This document shows positions 1 to 7,324 of a DNA stretch of 17,478 nucleotides, piece after piece. Positions within the stretch are counted from its first letter, which is position 1; each line of letters starts with the position of its first letter. The stretch covers positions 1-17,478 of the forward strand of contig USGG01000039.1 of the NCBI GenBank assembly GCA_900554215.1, in the 5' to 3' direction. The stretch comes from an uncultured Megasphaera sp. Its GTDB lineage: Bacteria > Bacillota > Negativicutes > Veillonellales > Megasphaeraceae. Under the pieces are notes generated by a model. It ran no database searches. It was not told where the DNA came from and saw only the letters and a list, made by a program, of their open reading frames with translations. The translations under genes were made by a program, and so were the position numbers.

Positions 1-67
1 CAGTCTTTTGGTCAGTCTTTTGGTCAGTCTTTTGGTCAGTCTTTTGGTCAGTCTTTTGGTCAGTCTT
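1..67. repeat. 12-bp in-frame tandem repeat CAGTCTTTTGGT
   Basis: Five perfect head-to-tail copies fill positions 1-60, and seven further bases of a sixth copy follow. The array continues off the left edge, so the true copy number is unknown. Read on the minus strand the unit is four codons giving Thr-Asp-Gln-Lys, so copy-number change would lengthen or shorten the protein without shifting its frame. Confidence 0.97.
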
Positions 68-1246
68 CGCCTTGGTACACCTATATAAATTAACTCGCAT
101 ATCTCCGTCTAAGTCTATAATTTCCAATTCTGGAAGCCCATACTCTTGGCACTCATGCATAATTCTAGGAATACCACTTCCCCATTGCTCAATGATATTC
201 ATGTAAGCAAAAGCGCTTGCTAAAGCTCTATTTCTAATCTTCGAAAAGCCTTCTTTCATTTTTGCCACGGTCACGCCGCGCATCAAACCACCAGGAGATG
301 TAATCTCCAGTCGATTGGAAAATAAGGCAATTTGTATGGGAGCTGGTTCTAAATAACTTCGATGTACTACTGCATTCGCAATTAATTCTCTTAGACTATC
401 TGGCGGCAATTCATACACATCTTCTCGATAGATGCCGTGAAATCGGGCACCCATATTTATTTTTTCCAGCACATATTGCAGCGCCTTTTCTATTTGCTCC
501 TGTACTGTCCCGGTTATTTCCCTGCGATCTACAAATATAGCTCTGTTTTCCGTTTTAAAGACGGCGCATTGGATAAGCGGCGGCAAACCGTTCGTATTCG
601 TCAGCATGGAATATGCATTCGTCGGCAGCACCATATGCTGCCGTTCCGCTAATACGCCCCAAGACAACAACGTATTCTTCGTAACTCTTTTTACAGCCTG
701 TCTTTGTTCTGCCGTTTTAGCATTTTTTAACGCAATCTCATACAACTGCCGGCATAATGCATCAATTTCATAGTCGGCAACCATTCCATGCCAAACAGGT
801 TCCTGATCAAAAAATTTATTACGGCCTTCTAAAATTAACTCTTGCAGTATAACTTGATCGGCAGGGCGAGTCGTTCCAGCAGTCCTGATATAGGTACCGT
901 TAATCATTCCTTTGCTTTTAATAAAATATGGCCGTTCCATTCCCGGCATTATTTCCATGATAATAATTTGCTTTTCATCTATTTCTCTAACCATTATATT
1001 AGGTATAATCAGGGGTTCACAACTATCCGTTACGGCATTCGTCAACGCATCCATCGTTTGAAATAAGGTCTCGGCAGGTACACCAATAACCTTTCCGGTA
1101 TTATCCTCAACGCCAAAGATAATTTGTCCGCCGTCACCATTAGCAAACGCTACAACAGATTTCATGTATTTTAAACTATCTTTCGGAACTTCCCGCTTAT
1201 ATTCTATGTACCGGGACTCGCCAAAAAACATAGCCATTTCACTCAA
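1..1246 (-). CDS. AlbA_2/Schlafen-type putative DNA-binding regulator with GHKL-ATPase-like domain, C-terminus cut by window edge
   Basis: This minus-strand reading frame is open for 415 codons from a TTG start at 1244-1246 and runs off the left edge without a stop. The TTG lies 8 nt after an AGGAGG box; the next in-frame ATG (1235-1237) is too far from it. The N-terminal third (ESRYIEYKREV, then SVVAFANGDGGQIIFGVED) has the pattern of AlbA_2 (Schlafen-like, formerly AAA_4) domains. The middle (LPPDSLRELIANAVVHRSY, SNRLEITSPGGL, NRALASAFAYM, IEQWGSGIPRI) matches the HATPase_c_4 domain of RecG-like putative transcriptional regulators. The visible C-terminus is a (Thr-Asp-Gln-Lys)n repeat where family members often carry TDQ-type linkers before a winged helix. 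It is probably a DNA-binding regulator; its target is unknown. No partner gene is apparent. Confidence 0.8.
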   Translation of the reverse strand, partial: MSEMAMFFGESRYIEYKREVPKDSLKYMKSVVAFANGDGGQIIFGVEDNTGKVIGVPAETLFQTMDALTNAVTDSCEPLIIPNIMVREIDEKQIIIMEIMPGMERPYFIKSKGMINGTYIRTAGTTRPADQVILQELILEGRNKFFDQEPVWHGMVADYEIDALCRQLYEIALKNAKTAEQRQAVKRVTKNTLLSWGVLAERQHMVLPTNAYSMLTNTNGLPPLIQCAVFKTENRAIFVDRREITGTVQEQIEKALQYVLEKINMGARFHGIYREDVYELPPDSLRELIANAVVHRSYLEPAPIQIALFSNRLEITSPGGLMRGVTVAKMKEGFSKIRNRALASAFAYMNIIEQWGSGIPRIMHECQEYGLPELEIIDLDGDMRVNLYRCTKAKTDQKTDQKTDQKTDQKTDQKT

Positions 1247-1301
1247 AACAATCGCCTCCTCTCATTCTTTTGCTATGGCAAACAAAATTCTATTCATTTA
1301 T

Positions 1302-1307
1302 ATTATA
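1302..1307 (-). promoter_or_regulatory. Extended -10 promoter element for the AlbA_2 gene
   Basis: On the minus strand the sequence TGGTATAAT gives a consensus TATAAT preceded by an extended-10 TG, about 55 nt upstream of the TTG start. No good -35 hexamer stands at 16-18 nt, which fits an extended -10 promoter. Called from sequence only. Confidence 0.5.
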
Positions 1308-1436
1308 CCATCAAAACATGGCAGGCATAACAACTATCTGCTTATCGCCAATCGTATCGCCAGCTTATATTCTCGCCAGAAGTTCTGACATGTCTTTTTC
1401 ACTGCAAATGCACAATATCCGACAGCGCATAGCAAA

Positions 1437-1477
1437 GGCGGGGCAGATTCCCACTGCATCGTGGAATCTGCCCCGCC
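1437..1477 (-). terminator. Strong hairpin downstream of the MBL-hydrolase gene
   Basis: GGCGGGGCAGATT (1437-1449) pairs perfectly with AATCTGCCCCGCC (1465-1477). The stem extends by four more pairs (CCAC/GTGG) across one bulged C, leaving a six-base loop. It begins 35 nt beyond the stop of the metal-efflux operon. The T-run on the minus side is weak (TTTGCT), so termination efficiency is uncertain, but the stem is very stable. Confidence 0.75.
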
Positions 1478-1511
1478 GCGTTTATATATTAAAGAGGGGA
1501 TGTAGGATATG

Positions 1512-2309
1512 TCAATCGAAGACGTACGTTTCACCGTCGTCGGGGATATATACGTTGTCTAAGTCCTTAGCCTCCAAGACCAGGCGCAGGGAATACCTCG
1601 TCAAAGCCGCGTGGGCTACCGTGTCCATATGGCTGGCGATAATCCAAGCGTCGGGGCAGGCATGGCGAATGCGTTCAATATCGTCGGCGTTCATGATGAG
1701 GCGGCCGTTCTTTTTAAGATACGCCGCGCAGGCGTTGACGACGATGACGTCGGGCCTATAGGTCTGGAGAGCCTGCTCTATGGCGTCGAACCAGACCGTG
1801 TCGCCGACGAGGTATACTGTCGGCTCGCCTTCGGTCTCCAATATGACGCCGCACGACGGGCCGCAGGGCTCGACGGTGCCGTGCCGGCCGTCGATCTTCG
1901 TCACCTTGACGCCCTGTACCGTCGTCCCTTGTTCCGATAGCAGGCGAACGTCGGTAAAGCCGGATGCCTTCATGACAGCGGCGTCGCCTTCGTTCTGCAC
2001 CCATAGGAGCGTATCATGGCAGAGTGGTCCGCCGCAGGTTCCGTCGGAGCCCATGTCGATATGGTCCGGGTGCACGTGCGTCACGATATAGGCATCGACG
2101 CCTTTTAATACTTCGTCGGCCGCCATGGGCAATCCGCACATAGGCATGGGAATATCGAGCTGTTCGTCTAACACGAGAGCAAAGTCAGGATTATTGAGCT
2201 GGCGGAACGATCCCATAGCCCCTGTATCAGCCAGCCACGGATCGACGAGAAACGTCGTTCCTCCGTATTCCAGCTTGGTCGTCGCATTGCGGATCTGCTG
2301 AAATTTCAT
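1512..2309 (-). CDS. Metallo-beta-lactamase-fold hydrolase, UlaG-like
   Basis: A 265-residue protein with the zinc-site signature THVHPDHID at residues 77-85 (H78, H80, D82, H83). Further likely ligands are H143 in GRHG, D170 in VGDTVW and H227 in ASHMD. An Asp-Pro-Trp loop near residue 23 is also seen in the UlaG-like branch of this superfamily. It should be a cytoplasmic metal-dependent hydrolase; the substrate cannot be read from sequence. The ATG is preceded by AGGAGGT at good spacing. That box and the first 83 nt of the gene lie inside the end of the upstream P-type ATPase gene in another frame, so translation is probably coupled. Its place as last gene of a metal-efflux operon suggests, but does not prove, a metal-related role. 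Confidence 0.88.
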   Translation of the reverse strand: MKFQQIRNATTKLEYGGTTFLVDPWLADTGAMGSFRQLNNPDFALVLDEQLDIPMPMCGLPMAADEVLKGVDAYIVTHVHPDHIDMGSDGTCGGPLCHDTLLWVQNEGDAAVMKASGFTDVRLLSEQGTTVQGVKVTKIDGRHGTVEPCGPSCGVILETEGEPTVYLVGDTVWFDAIEQALQTYRPDVIVVNACAAYLKKNGRLIMNADDIERIRHACPDAWIIASHMDTVAHAALTRYSLRLVLEAKDLDNVYIPDDGETYVFD

Positions 2310-4206
2310 AGTCTGTACCTCCTAAATTGTGTACGAATAACGCCCGGATGGCGTTGAGGACGGCAAGGATCATGACGCCGACGTCGGCGAAGATAGCCAG
2401 CCACATGTTGGCCAGGCCTACGGCTCCCAAGGCTAGGCAGAGGAGCTTGACGCCGATGGCAAAGACGATGTTTTGATACACGATGCCCAGGCATTTGCGG
2501 GAAATGCGGATAGCCTTGGCGATTTTCAGCGGGTCGTCGTCCATGAGGACTACGTCGGCCGCTTCGATGGCCGCGTCGGAGCCCATGGCCCCCATGGCGA
2601 TGCCGATATCGGCCCGACGCAGGACCGGCGCGTCGTTGATGCCGTCGCCGACGAAGGCCAGCTTTTCCTTCTTCCCTTTTCGGCTCAGCAGTTCTTCTAT
2701 CTTCGCCACCTTATCGGCCGGCAAAAGCTGGCTGAATACTTCATCAATACCCAGGAAGGAAGCGACCTGCGCCGCCACGGCCTTGGCGTCGCCCGTCAGC
2801 ATGACGGTCTTGCCGACACCGGCGTCCTTCAGGGCCGCAATGGCCCGGCGGGACGTAGGCTTTACGACGTCGGAAATAAGGATGTGTCCGGCATAGGCCC
2901 CGTCGACGGCCATGTGGATAATCGTGCCGGCCTGATGGCAGGGAATGGCTTTGACGCCGAGCTTAGCCATGAGCTTGTCGTTGCCGGCGGCGACCTGCCG
3001 GCCGTCTACTATGGCTATGACGCCGTGGCCGCTGATTTCCTGAATATCCGCCGCGCGGCTTCTGTCGATCGGCTTGCCGTAAGCCTTTTGGAGGCTCTTG
3101 CTGATAGGATGAGATGAGGCGCTTTCAGCCAGGGCCGCCAGCTCAATGAGTTCGTCCGTATCCATGCCGCTGTGGTGAATGCCGTTGACTTCAAAGACGC
3201 CCTGGGTCAGGGTGCCCGTCTTGTCGAAGACGACGATATTCGTCTGGGACAGCGTTTCCAAGTAGTTGGAACCCTTGACGAGAACGCCTTCCTTGCTGGC
3301 CCCGCCGATGCCGGCGAAGAAGCTCAGGGGAATGCTGATGACCAGCGCGCAGGGGCAGCTGATGACCAGGAAGGTCAGGGCCCGGTAAATCCACGTCCCC
3401 CATTCAGGCGCAAGGCCCATAGCAGCCATGCGGACGACAGGCGGCGCGACGGCCAGGACGAGGGCGCTGATGCAGACGGCCGGCGTATAGACGCGGGCGA
3501 ATTTGGAAATGAAGTCTTCCGACTTCGACTTACGGGAGCTGGCGTTTTCGACTAAATCCAAAATCTTCGATACCGTCGTTTCGCCGAAGTCCTTCGTCGT
3601 CCGAATGCGCAGGACGCCGGTCATGTTGATGCAGCCGCTGATGATTTCATCTCCCGGCGCGACGTCTCGCGGCAGGCTTTCGCCGGTCAGGGCGCTCGTA
3701 TTCAAATTCGACATTCCTTCTGTTACGATGCCGTCGATGGGCACCTTTTCGCCGGGCTGGACGACGATGACGCTGCCGATTTCCACTTCGTCAGGGTCGA
3801 CCTGTTCCAACTGGCCGTTTCGTTCTATATTGGCGTAATCGGGGCGGATATCCATGAGCTCGCTGATGTTGCGGCGGCTCTTGCCGACGGCGTAGCTCTG
3901 GAAGAGCTCGCCGATCTGATAAAAGAGCATGACGGCGACGGCTTCCGTATAGTCGCCGCTGCCGCTGTACACAGCCAGGACGATAGCTCCGACCGTCGCC
4001 ACGGCCATGAGGAAGTTTTCGTCGAAGACCTGGCGGTTCTTAATGCCCTTCAGGGCCTTCCATAAAATATCGTAGCCGACAAGCAGGTACGGCACAGCGT
4101 ATGCTATGAACCGGGCCGCTCCGTCGACAGGCGCAAAGGCCAGAGCCACCATGAGGATGGCCGCGGCGACGATGCGCAGGAGCATTTTTTTCTGTTTCTT
4201 ATTCAT
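2227..4206 (-). CDS. P1B-type heavy-metal-translocating ATPase, Zn/Cd/Pb class
   Basis: A 659-residue inner-membrane pump that should export divalent metal using ATP. Visible motifs: TGES actuator loop (174-177), the CPC metal motif in a transmembrane helix (284-286), the phosphorylation motif DKTGTLT (D328), the P1B-specific HP pair (366-367), and GDGINDAP (520-527). A Lys in the seventh helix (K587) with DxG in the eighth (D608, G610) is the signature of the ZntA/CadA Zn2+/Cd2+/Pb2+ class. There is no N-terminal metal-binding domain; the adjacent upstream gene supplies one as a separate protein. The ATG follows GAGGTG at 8 nt. Homologous sequence appears to end near residue 627 (RALFVHN). 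The last 32 residues are read through the ribosome binding site and first 83 nt of the next gene and look like overrun rather than a conserved domain. Confidence 0.95.
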   Translation of the reverse strand: MNKKQKKMLLRIVAAAILMVALAFAPVDGAARFIAYAVPYLLVGYDILWKALKGIKNRQVFDENFLMAVATVGAIVLAVYSGSGDYTEAVAVMLFYQIGELFQSYAVGKSRRNISELMDIRPDYANIERNGQLEQVDPDEVEIGSVIVVQPGEKVPIDGIVTEGMSNLNTSALTGESLPRDVAPGDEIISGCINMTGVLRIRTTKDFGETTVSKILDLVENASSRKSKSEDFISKFARVYTPAVCISALVLAVAPPVVRMAAMGLAPEWGTWIYRALTFLVISCPCALVISIPLSFFAGIGGASKEGVLVKGSNYLETLSQTNIVVFDKTGTLTQGVFEVNGIHHSGMDTDELIELAALAESASSHPISKSLQKAYGKPIDRSRAADIQEISGHGVIAIVDGRQVAAGNDKLMAKLGVKAIPCHQAGTIIHMAVDGAYAGHILISDVVKPTSRRAIAALKDAGVGKTVMLTGDAKAVAAQVASFLGIDEVFSQLLPADKVAKIEELLSRKGKKEKLAFVGDGINDAPVLRRADIGIAMGAMGSDAAIEAADVVLMDDDPLKIAKAIRISRKCLGIVYQNIVFAIGVKLLCLALGAVGLANMWLAIFADVGVMILAVLNAIRALFVHNLGGTDYEISADPQCDDQAGIRRNDVSRRSVAG

Positions 4207-4230
4207 AGTATGTCACCTCGTAAAGCAAAC

Positions 4231-4250
4231 GCCGCCTTGTACCAGGCGGC
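4231..4250 (-). other. Intercistronic hairpin between the HMA gene and the ATPase gene
   Basis: GCCGCCT (4231-4237) and AGGCGGC (4244-4250) form a perfect 7-bp stem with a six-base loop. It lies in the 53-nt gap between the two co-transcribed genes and is followed on the minus strand by GTTTGCTTT. It could act as a weak attenuator or RNA-processing/stability element that gives the small metal-binding protein more transcript than the pump. Confidence 0.5.
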
Positions 4251-4259
4251 TTCTGTACA

Positions 4260-4478
4260 TCAGATGAAAACCTCGCAATCGTCTTCGACCTTTTTGCAGT
4301 TGCTGCGGACTTCCTCCATGACAGCCTTTACGTCGGCCCCTTCTTCGAATTCGACGATCATCTTCAAGGTCATGAAGTTTACCGTCGCCGCCGCGACGCC
4401 TGCCGTACGGCGGGCTGCATCTTCCATTTTGTTGGCGCAGTTCGCGCAGTCTACGTCGATTTTATAGGTCTTTTTCAT
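4260..4478 (-). CDS. Free-standing heavy-metal-associated (HMA) domain protein
   Basis: A 72-residue protein that is a single HMA (ferredoxin-like) fold, with the metal motif D10-C11-A-N-C14. The Asp before CxxC is typical of Zn/Cd/Pb-binding domains such as that of ZntA, in contrast to the T/S seen in copper chaperones. Two more cysteines lie near the C-terminus (SNCKK, DDCEVF). The start chosen is the ATG at 4476-4478, 9 nt after AGGAG; an upstream in-frame ATG at 4508 has no ribosome binding site. The gene is first in the operon with the P1B ATPase that lacks this domain. It most likely delivers metal to the pump, senses it for the pump, or buffers it; which of these is not shown. Confidence 0.9.
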   Translation of the reverse strand: MKKTYKIDVDCANCANKMEDAARRTAGVAAATVNFMTLKMIVEFEEGADVKAVMEEVRSNCKKVEDDCEVFI

Positions 4479-4510
4479 GTGTAAGCTCTCCTCTCGTTGT
4501 GTAAGCATTT

Positions 4511-4534
4511 ACGATTAAATAATTGTTTAATCGT
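4511..4534. promoter_or_regulatory. Perfect 9-6-9 inverted repeat, probable ArsR/SmtB-family operator
   Basis: ACGATTAAA (4511-4519) and TTTAATCGT (4526-4534) are perfect inverted arms around TAATTG. The site lies just downstream of the predicted transcription start of the HMA-ATPase-hydrolase operon and upstream of its first gene, which suits steric repression. An ArsR/SmtB sensor is encoded divergently 186 nt away, and AT-rich imperfect 12-2-12-type palindromes are usual for that family. Assignment of the repressor is an inference. Confidence 0.7.
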
Positions 4535-4546
4535 TTTCTTGACTAC

Positions 4547-4574
4547 ATCATACCATAGAGGCGGCGAAAGTCAA
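4547..4574 (-). promoter_or_regulatory. Sigma-70-type promoter of the metal-efflux operon
   Basis: On the minus strand TTGACT (4569-4574) and TATGAT (4547-4552) are separated by 16 nt, with an extended-10 TGG before the -10 hexamer. Start of transcription would be near 4540, immediately before the inverted repeat at 4511-4534. Confidence 0.75.
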
Positions 4575-4719
4575 CGCGGCGCAGCCAGTCCGTTCCGTTT
4601 GGGCAAAAACCATTTCCAATCGGGCTAAATCGTCCGGCGTCGCCGCTTCCGCAGCCTATCTTCCCGTTTTCTTCGGCAGCCCCCTATGATACAATAAGGG
4701 CGAAAGGAGATCCGATCCT

Positions 4720-5103
4720 ATGGAACCTATTGCCTTGCCGCACCATCACGGCCAGTCTATCGAGCATCTGGAACACATGCCGGCCGTACAGGATTTTGAA
4801 ACCGTATCGAATATATTCAAATTATTGGGCGACGCCAGCCGCCTGCGCATTTTCTGGCTCCTGTGTCACTGCGAAGAATGCGTCATCAATATTTCCGCCC
4901 TCGTCGGCATGAGCAGCCCCGCCGTATCCCATCACTTAAAGCTGCTGAAGGCCGGCGGCCTCATTACCAGCCGCCGCGACGGCAAAGAAGTATACTATCA
5001 GGCCGTACGAACCCGGCAGGCCGAAGCGCTGCACGCCATGACGGAGCAGCTTGTCGACATCACCTGCCCGATGCCGGACAAGGAAGGCGATTCCTATGAA
5101 TGA
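4720..5103 (+). CDS. ArsR/SmtB-family metal-responsive transcriptional repressor
   Basis: A 127-residue winged-helix regulator. The recognition helix region SSPAVSHHLKLLKAGGLI (about 65-82) and the wing RRDGKEVYYQ (85-94) are diagnostic. Candidate metal ligands are an N-terminal His run (H8-H10), a Cys/His cluster at C49-H50-C51-E-E-C54 in the place of the ELCVCDL-type alpha3 site, and C116 near the C-terminus. The protein is expected to bind DNA without metal and release it when Zn, Cd or Pb binds. The start ATG follows AAGGAGA at about 10 nt. It is transcribed divergently from the HMA-ATPase operon and overlaps the following AraC-type gene. The inverted repeat in the divergent region is the natural operator candidate. 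Which metal it senses is an inference from the pump class. Confidence 0.9.
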   Translation: MEPIALPHHHGQSIEHLEHMPAVQDFETVSNIFKLLGDASRLRIFWLLCHCEECVINISALVGMSSPAVSHHLKLLKAGGLITSRRDGKEVYYQAVRTRQAEALHAMTEQLVDITCPMPDKEGDSYE

Positions 5104-6082
5104 CCGCCGGGCTCAGTTAGAAGACGCGCTGCGCTCTATTCCGGACGGCGTCTGCTCCATTCAGATACTGGAAACGGGCCTGCCGCCAATCCGCAGCGTG
5201 ACCGTCCGCACGGAGGGCAAGGGACGCATGACGGCAGCGACGATATTTCCCGGCATCGAGCTGTCCTATTGGCAAATCCTCGCGCCGACCGTATCGTTCC
5301 GCCATGAAGCGCTGCACGACGCCATCGAAGTCACCTTCTGCCGCAGCGGCCGGGCCGGCTGGAACCTGACAAAGGGCTTCGTCTCCTACGTCGGCGCGGG
5401 AGCGACGGCAGCTCACATGATGGACTGCTGCGCCGATTCGGCCATGTCCCTGCCTTTAGGCTATTTTGAAGGGGCGGGACTGGCCGTCGATTTCCGCGCT
5501 CTGAATGGCACGCCGGCCGACATCATCGCCAGCGCCGGCACGACGGCGGAGAAACTCATCGAAAAATACGGCGCGGCGCCCGTCGTTTTCCCGCCGAATC
5601 AGGAGCTGGAACGTCTCTTTTCCTCCCTGTACGACACGCCGGAGCCCTTCCGCCCGGCGGCCTGCAAGATCGCCGCCCTAGAGCTGCTCCTGTATCTCGT
5701 CCGCGTCGACATTGGCGTTCCCGCGGCCCAGCAAAGCTGCGACGCTCAGCTGGCGTCGGTCATACAGGACATCCACGCCGTCATGACGGCGAATTTGGAC
5801 AAGCGGTACACCATTGACGAATTAGCCAAAACGTATTTCATCAACACGTCGTCCCTGAAAACGACCTTCAAAGCCGTCTACGGCCAGCCCATCGCCGCCT
5901 ACATGCGGTCCTACCGAATCCGCCGGGCCATGGAGCTCCTGCAGCAGACAGACGACTCCATCGCCGCGATTGCCGCCGCCGTAGGCTACGAAACGCAAGG
6001 AAAATTCACCAAGGCCTTCAAGGAAGCGACGCAGCTTCTTCCCCGCGACTACAGAAAAACATACCGAAAGGCTCCTCGCTGA
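5096..6082 (+). CDS. AraC-family transcriptional regulator
   Basis: A 328-residue protein with an unrecognised N-terminal effector region (1-210) and a C-terminal double helix-turn-helix (about 224-325). The HTH part shows the typical AraC layout: YTIDELAKTYFINTSSLKTTF, YGQPIAAYMRSYRIRRAMELL, then IAAIAAAVGYETQGKFTKAFKE. The start is the ATG within ATGAATGA at 5096, preceded by AAGGAAGG; the upstream in-frame ATG at 5051 lies deep in the ArsR gene. The 8-nt overlap with ArsR implies a coupled operon, so both regulators probably respond to the same condition. Its target may be the divergent efflux operon or an unlinked metal-uptake locus; neither can be decided here. Confidence 0.9.
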   Translation: MNDRRAQLEDALRSIPDGVCSIQILETGLPPIRSVTVRTEGKGRMTAATIFPGIELSYWQILAPTVSFRHEALHDAIEVTFCRSGRAGWNLTKGFVSYVGAGATAAHMMDCCADSAMSLPLGYFEGAGLAVDFRALNGTPADIIASAGTTAEKLIEKYGAAPVVFPPNQELERLFSSLYDTPEPFRPAACKIAALELLLYLVRVDIGVPAAQQSCDAQLASVIQDIHAVMTANLDKRYTIDELAKTYFINTSSLKTTFKAVYGQPIAAYMRSYRIRRAMELLQQTDDSIAAIAAAVGYETQGKFTKAFKEATQLLPRDYRKTYRKAPR

Positions 6083-6101
6083 AGCCGTTTCGGAAACAAA
6101 G

Positions 6102-6148
6102 AAGACCATGCCTCGTTCGGCCGTTACGAACCGACGCTGCATGGTCTT
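6102..6148. terminator. Bidirectional terminator between araC-type gene and nagZ
   Basis: AAGACCATGC (6102-6111) pairs perfectly with GCATGGTCTT (6139-6148), and the interior can extend the stem imperfectly (TCGTTCG against CGAACCGA). The plus side is followed by TTACTATATT and the minus side by CTTTGTTT. It lies between convergent genes and can serve both the ArsR-AraC operon and the nagA-nagZ operon. Confidence 0.85.
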
Positions 6149-6172
6149 TTACTATATTCTACAGAACACAGT

Positions 6173-7324
6173 TTACAAATAATTCATTTTCAATTTTGTT
6201 CCTACAATATGCATTACTTTTTCATCAACCATTTGGCGAAATTCCGGATTTGCCTTATATTCCCTTACTATGCCGTCATGTGTCTCTTGTTCATGACCGT
6301 AATCATGACAAACCAGCACCATATCGGCACCAGCTTTCAAGGCCATGACACCCATGTCGGAAAAGTCATAATGCTTGGCCATGGCGCCCATTTCCATATC
6401 GTCCGATACGATAAGGCCCTTGTAGCCATATGTCTCCCGCAACAAATCCGTCATAACTGTCTGCGATACGCATGCCGGATATTCCGCATCCAAAGAAGGA
6501 AAGGTAACATTCGACACCATAATGAACATGGCATCAGCAGGTATTTGCCGTATAATCACTGCAAAGGGCTTCAGATCCTGCTGCATCAGCTCGTCTTTAG
6601 AAGCCGCAACGCTGTCTCCATCTATATGCGGATCTGTCTGAACCTTGCCGATTCCGGGAAAGTGTTTAATAGCACACCAAATACCCGCCTCCGCATAGCC
6701 TTGACAAGCCTGTACTGCATATGCCGATACCATTTCCGGATCGCTGCCGTATGAGCGCTCTGCCGAAGAACCTAAATCGACAACGGGCGCAAAATTGACG
6801 TTAATCCCCATAGACTTCAATTCACGTCCTGTATCGGCAGCCCATTGTCTGGCTTTCCCAGGGCTGCCGCTGCGGCCGATTTCTTCCTGACTGGGAACAG
6901 GAAGAAACTGCTCCCGCATGCGCAGTACCTGTCCGCCTTCTTGGTCAACAGCAATAAATGGCGCTATGCCGCATTGCCTTTCAATCGTTTGTTTCACTTC
7001 GCCGGACAAAGCCCGGACTTGCGCCGGCGACTGCATATTGCGGTCAAACAAAATGACGTTGCCGGCCCGGCAGATTGCCAGCTGCCGCAGGTCTTCAGGC
7101 TGCAACTCCTCATTCATTAAACCGACCATCATCACCTGTCCGGCCTTATCTTCCGGCGACATGGCCGCAACGATGCGCGCAGCTCGTTCTTCCACTGTTT
7201 CGCTGCCAGATACATTTGCCTTTGTTTCCGGGGCCGGCTGGCAGGCCGTAAGCAGCGCTGCTGCTACGAGAAAACCGACCCCGATTGTGATCCATCGCTT
7301 CAACCTATTTTGCCAATTCATCAT
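6173..7324 (-). CDS. nagZ: Beta-N-acetylhexosaminidase, GH3 family, lipoprotein
   Basis: A 383-residue GH3 enzyme that hydrolyses terminal beta-N-acetylglucosamine residues, as in cell-wall turnover products. The N-terminus is a lipoprotein signal (RLKRW, hydrophobic stretch, lipobox LTAC with C28), so it should be lipid-anchored outside the cytoplasm. Q29 after the cysteine is not an inner-membrane retention residue in the proteobacterial rule. Catalytic motifs: KHFPG at 220-224, the D231-x-H233 general acid/base dyad of NagZ-type enzymes, and SDDMEM with the expected nucleophile D308. The start chosen is the ATG at 7324, which overlaps the end of nagA by 20 nt; a TTG at 7330 and a second ATG at 7321 are alternatives. 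The ribosome binding site is weak, which suggests coupling to nagA. Terminated by the hairpin at 6102-6148. Confidence 0.9.
   Translation of the reverse strand: MMNWQNRLKRWITIGVGFLVAAALLTACQPAPETKANVSGSETVEERAARIVAAMSPEDKAGQVMMVGLMNEELQPEDLRQLAICRAGNVILFDRNMQSPAQVRALSGEVKQTIERQCGIAPFIAVDQEGGQVLRMREQFLPVPSQEEIGRSGSPGKARQWAADTGRELKSMGINVNFAPVVDLGSSAERSYGSDPEMVSAYAVQACQGYAEAGIWCAIKHFPGIGKVQTDPHIDGDSVAASKDELMQQDLKPFAVIIRQIPADAMFIMVSNVTFPSLDAEYPACVSQTVMTDLLRETYGYKGLIVSDDMEMGAMAKHYDFSDMGVMALKAGADMVLVCHDYGHEQETHDGIVREYKANPEFRQMVDEKVMHIVGTKLKMNYL

Noticed and set aside
1..67. Short-period repeats considered as a CRISPR array
   Set aside because: The unit is 12 bp with no spacers and lies in frame inside a coding sequence.
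2473..3117. 214-codon plus-strand ORF antisense to the P1B ATPase
   Set aside because: It mirrors the ATPase coding frame in GC-rich DNA, has no ribosome binding site, and gives a protein without recognisable features.
4479..4508. Upstream in-frame ATG (4508) as start of the HMA protein
   Set aside because: It lacks a ribosome binding site and overlaps the untranslated leader, whereas the ATG at 4478 is 9 nt after AGGAG.
5051..5095. Upstream ATG (5051) as start of the AraC-type gene
   Set aside because: It would add 15 residues overlapping the ArsR coding region without a ribosome binding site; the ATGAATGA junction at 5096 is a typical coupled start.
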